This document shows positions 57,971 through 64,000 of a stretch of DNA of 64,000 nt, piece after piece. The position numbers were made by a program, and so were the translations under genes. The notes under the pieces were generated by a model. That model searched no databases and was not told the DNA's origin. It was given only the letters and a program-made list of their open reading frames with translations. Origin of the DNA: Diabrotica undecimpunctata (taxonomy: Eukaryota; Arthropoda; Insecta; Coleoptera; Chrysomelidae); assembly GCF_040954645.1 (NCBI RefSeq), contig NC_092803.1:10789230-10853229 (forward strand), in the 5' to 3' direction. Each line of letters begins with the position of its first letter. The first letter of the stretch is position 1.

Positions 57971-60475
57971 ATGTTTGTGTTTTTTCTTTCTTTCTTTCTC
58001 CGCTTCCTTTTACCCTATACCATTTTCAATTCCTCGAGTGATTTTGTTTAAGTTTTTCCGCCTCTACTACTTGCTGTATCCATTTTTTGTTGGTCTGCCT
58101 CTTTTTCTTTTTCCGATGTTTTTTGCTTCATAAATCTTTCTTGTTATTCTATTGAAATACATCCTCATCAGATGCCCATACCAGTTCATTTGTCTCTTTG
58201 CTATTTTGTTTATTATCGGTTCCTGGTTGGCCATTCTCCTAATAGTCTCGTTGCTTAATCTATCCCATTTTGTCTTTCCAACTATCCTTCTTAGATGTCT
58301 CATCTCCATTGCGTTTATCCTGCTCTTCTATTTTTCCAGAATTGTCCAGTTTTCACTTGCATAGAGCACAGTCGGTATCACTATTGTGTTATATATTTTT
58401 ATTCTTGTTTCTCGTGCAAGTTCTCTTTTTCCCATTATTGGGGCTAACGCTTATAATTTGTTTGATTTCTTTGCTCTATTTGTTATTTCCCAGTCTATTT
58501 TTCCGTCATTAGTTATTTTATTATACTTCCCAGGTATTCGTAAGTTGTTATTATTTCCAATTCTGAGTTTTTACATTTTATCTTTATTTGATTATCTTCC
58601 TTATCTCCTTTGCCGCTGATTATTAATATCTTACTTTTTTCCTCGTTTATCTCCATTTTTAGTTCTTCTATTTGTTCTACCCATATATCCATTAGTTTCT
58701 GCATTTTATTCTCGGAATCTGCTATTAGTACTATGTCGTCTGCATACATTAAGGACTCTATTGTTACCGGTTGTAATCTGCGGTAACCTATTATTGTCTG
58801 TAGTTGATTGGTTCTGACTCTAGTGTTTCTTATCAATTCGTTCATTACTATTATGAATAGCAGAGGGCTGAGACTATCTCCTTGTTTAATACCTCTCTTC
58901 CAATTAAATGCTTCCGATCTTCCCCCTGTTATTTGTACCCTTCCTTTTACCTCTTTGTAAGTACTTTCTATAATTTTTATCAATGCATTAGGTACGTTTA
59001 TTTTCCTCAAGCATTTCCCTATAATATGTCTTTCTATCGTGTCAAATGCTGCTCTTAGGTCTATGAATGCTAATACTAATTTTTCCCCGTATCTATACTT
59101 CTTTCTATTAGGTTTCTAATGATATATATGTTGTCATTTGTCTGTCTTCCCGGTCTAAATGCCGTTTGTTCTTCTCCCAATACCATTTCTACTTCTTGTC
59201 TCAGTCTCCTCTCTATTATTTTCGTATATATTTTAAAGCATACCGATGACAGACATATTGCTCTATAGTTGTCGCAGTTTACATGTTCTCCTTTTTTGTA
59301 TATTGGCACGATGATATTGCTCTGCCAGTCTTTAGGGATTGTTTGTTTTTCCCATGCCTTATTATATATTTTTCATAGCCAGTTTATTCCTTCTTCTCCC
59401 ATGTATTTTACCATTTCCGGTTCAATTTCATCATCTCCACCTGCGTTGCCTATTTTTATATTTGATAATCCTTCTATTACTTCTTCTCTACTTATTTGCT
59501 CTGGCTCTGTGTTTTCTTCACCTTCATTGATTATATTGTCTTGCTTTATCACTTCGGTATCAAATTTTTTCTCATAATATTCTTTCCATACCCTAGCTAC
59601 TTGTTCTGGGCTTATTTGTATTTGGTTTGAAGTATATCTTACTGCTTGAAGTATCTCTTATTTCCTTTCATTTTCCTTGCCTTATGTGTCGTATTGTCGT
59701 CCAAAAGTTTCTAATTATATTTTTCCCGAAGTTTTTCTCTGCCTATAGTATTTTTCTTTATCTTCTTCTAATCCCGTTTTGATGTATCTTTTTCATGCTA
59801 TTTTCTTCTTTTTTATTTCTGTCTTCACTTCTTTATTCCACCATATTGTCCTTTTCAACTGTTTATTATATTTTTTGATTCCACACACTTCAGTTGCTGT
59901 TGTCTTTAATACTTTACTGTATGTATTCCATCTTTCTTCCATTGTGCATGTTTCTTTTTGGCACCCTATTTGTCTCAGTCTTTTGTTAGTTTCCTTCTTG
60001 TAAAATTCTCGCACTCTTTCTGTCTTTAGTTTGTTTACATTTACTTTCTTGTACTCTTTTCTTTCCACTTCCTCCATTTTTTCATTCTCCAGTTTTGCAG
60101 TGACCATCCTGTGTTGTGTAGACAGTTCCGGATCCTTTTCCGTTAAGATGTTTTTTATATTTTGTTCTAGGTTTTTCGTATAGACTATATAGTCGATTAA
60201 GCTTTTCGCATTTCTCTCTTCAGCCACAAATGTATCGTTAATAGTTTGTTCACTTAATGTGTTTCCTATTATCAGGTCATTGGTTTGGCAGAATTCCAGC
60301 ATTTTAATTTCATTTCTATTTAATGTTTCTTCCCCATATTGTCAAATGCATCCTAATCCCCTGTTAACGTCCTTACCTACTCTCTTAGTTTGTCTAATGC
60401 GTTTTGGAGTTCGTTGTAAAATTCTATCATTATCTCTTCTTCGTTTTTGTGTTTTTTAATTTATTAATTTCCATA
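57971..60475 (-). mobile_element. LINE (RTE-like group E), longest LINE in the window
   Basis: Minus strand. Endonuclease end: 'VGKDVNRGLGCI', 'GEETLNRNEIKMLEFCQTND' with a stop or frame change (about 60440-60290), 'YIVYTKNLEQN', 'STQHRMVTAKL' (catalytic-His region), linker with 'RTIWWNKEVKTEIKKKK' (60302-59793). RT: 'PIYKKGEHVNCDNYRAICLS', 'EQTAFRPGRQTNDNIYIIRN' (59309-59076), 'RGIKQGDSLSPLLFIIVMNE', 'SLMYADDIVLIADSENKMQK' with intact YADD, 'YEYLGSIIK' (59010-58513). C-terminus: 'MEMRHLRRIVGKTKWDRLSN', 'KIAKRQMNWYGHLMRM', 'GKRKRGRPTK' (58309-58067). A (GAAA)n tail lies at 57975-58000. Few frame breaks; 5' truncated in the endonuclease. Confidence 0.9.
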
Positions 60476-60870
60476 GATTCCAACAAAGATAGCTTAAGGC
60501 CTTTATTTTCAACGTGAAGAATTTGAAATTCGTCATTAAAAGAATTATTATAATCTAGAAGGTGAAGTGCGTATGTAGAATCTATTTTTCTATTATTGAA
60601 AGCCCTTTAATGTTCTGCTATACGTTTGTTAAAAGTTCTACCAGTTTGAACGATGTAAGTTTTTGTGTAAGTGCTTTTTATTTTGGCTCTTGTTGTTTTT
60701 AATATATTTGCCTAAGTTGTTGTTTGTTCTAAAAGCTGGTGCTTTTTAAAAGCTTTTTTTATGCGTTTGGCTATTTTTGTTGATATTTTGCCTATATGTG
60801 TAATCGAGCACAAGGTACTGGGTTTTTAATAGCTTTGTTTTCAATTTTTCATTTTATTTCTCTGTCTAAG
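60470..60870 (-). mobile_element. Penelope-like element, GIY-YIG endonuclease relic
   Basis: Minus strand. 'VPCARLHIGKIS' region, 'FRTNNNLGKYIKNNKSQNK' (about 60740-60685), then 'TKTYIVQTGRTFNKRIAEH' (YIVQTGR in place of YIGQTGR; about 60675-60620), 'YALHLLDYNNSFNDEFQILH' and 'KGLKLSLLESMEI' (about 60575-60475). This is the C-terminal linker and GIY-YIG nuclease of Penelope retroelements. RT is not found upstream. It ends where the group E LINE begins. Confidence 0.75.

Positions 60871-64000
<3,130 letters not shown>

Noticed and set aside
58152..58619. Overlapping plus-strand Leu/Phe/Ser-rich frames that look like membrane proteins (also 59269-60003)
   Set aside because: Antisense to the group E LINE; hydrophobicity comes from complementing Lys/Glu-rich coding sequence.

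Overview
This window looks like intergenic DNA from a large, AT-rich, transposon-filled animal genome, most likely an insect and plausibly a beetle. The species is inferred from the repeat families (BovB/RTE-like LINEs, piggyBac, hAT, Tc1/mariner, Penelope, Ty3/gypsy, tRNA-derived SINEs); no marker gene confirms it. I found no intact host gene, rRNA, functional tRNA, CRISPR array or bacterial-type operon. Almost every recognisable coding segment is a broken mobile-element protein.

Layout, left to right: LINE relics at 1-1045 (-) and 2290-3520 (+); a possible exon near 3.8-4.0 kb; a BovB-like LINE endonuclease piece at 6.5-7.16 kb; a nested block at 7.16-11.35 kb, where a hAT transposon with perfect ends sits inside a Tc1/mariner-related transposase with DD82E spacing, and the hAT intron carries a MITE-like insert; more BovB-like LINE at 11.6-12.05 kb; LINE and piggyBac scraps at 13.5-14.4 kb; a SINE with a 13-bp target duplication at 18.5 kb; a Tc1 relic at 19.4 kb; a LINE at 21.9-23.1 kb; a fold-back repeat at 23.4-24.0 kb; an RNase H-bearing LINE at 24.1-26.6 kb; a TTAA-bounded piggyBac at 27.1-29.4 kb; a LINE with only two stop codons at 29.6-30.65 kb; an element with ~245-315-bp inverted repeats and a PIN/XPG-like plus Cys-rich protein at 32.1-34.3 kb; LINEs at 34.7-38.4 kb, one with a 5' inversion; a Ty3/gypsy integrase relic at 39.0-40.0 kb; LINEs at 40.4-45.4 kb; two mariner-type elements with unusually long inverted repeats (47.5-50.0 and 53.4-55.7 kb); LINE pieces at 50.5-52.1 and 55.7-56.7 kb; a long LINE at 58.0-60.5 kb abutting a Penelope GIY-YIG relic (60.47-60.87 kb); and a (TA)n array filling the last ~870 bases.

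The LINE copies fall into several groups. Calling them RTE-like is family-level recognition, not a phylogeny. Group A has (AAG)n tails; group B has (GAT)n tails; group C is BovB-like; group D ends in an EAYVQ-W motif; group E is the 58-60.5 kb copy. The interest of the window is therefore transposon natural history: nesting order, a DD82E transposase, a deletion derivative of a PIN-nuclease transposon, long-TIR mariners, twin-priming-like inversion, microsatellite-tailed LINEs and a set of short perfect hairpins. I did not find convincing evidence of an intact novel system.
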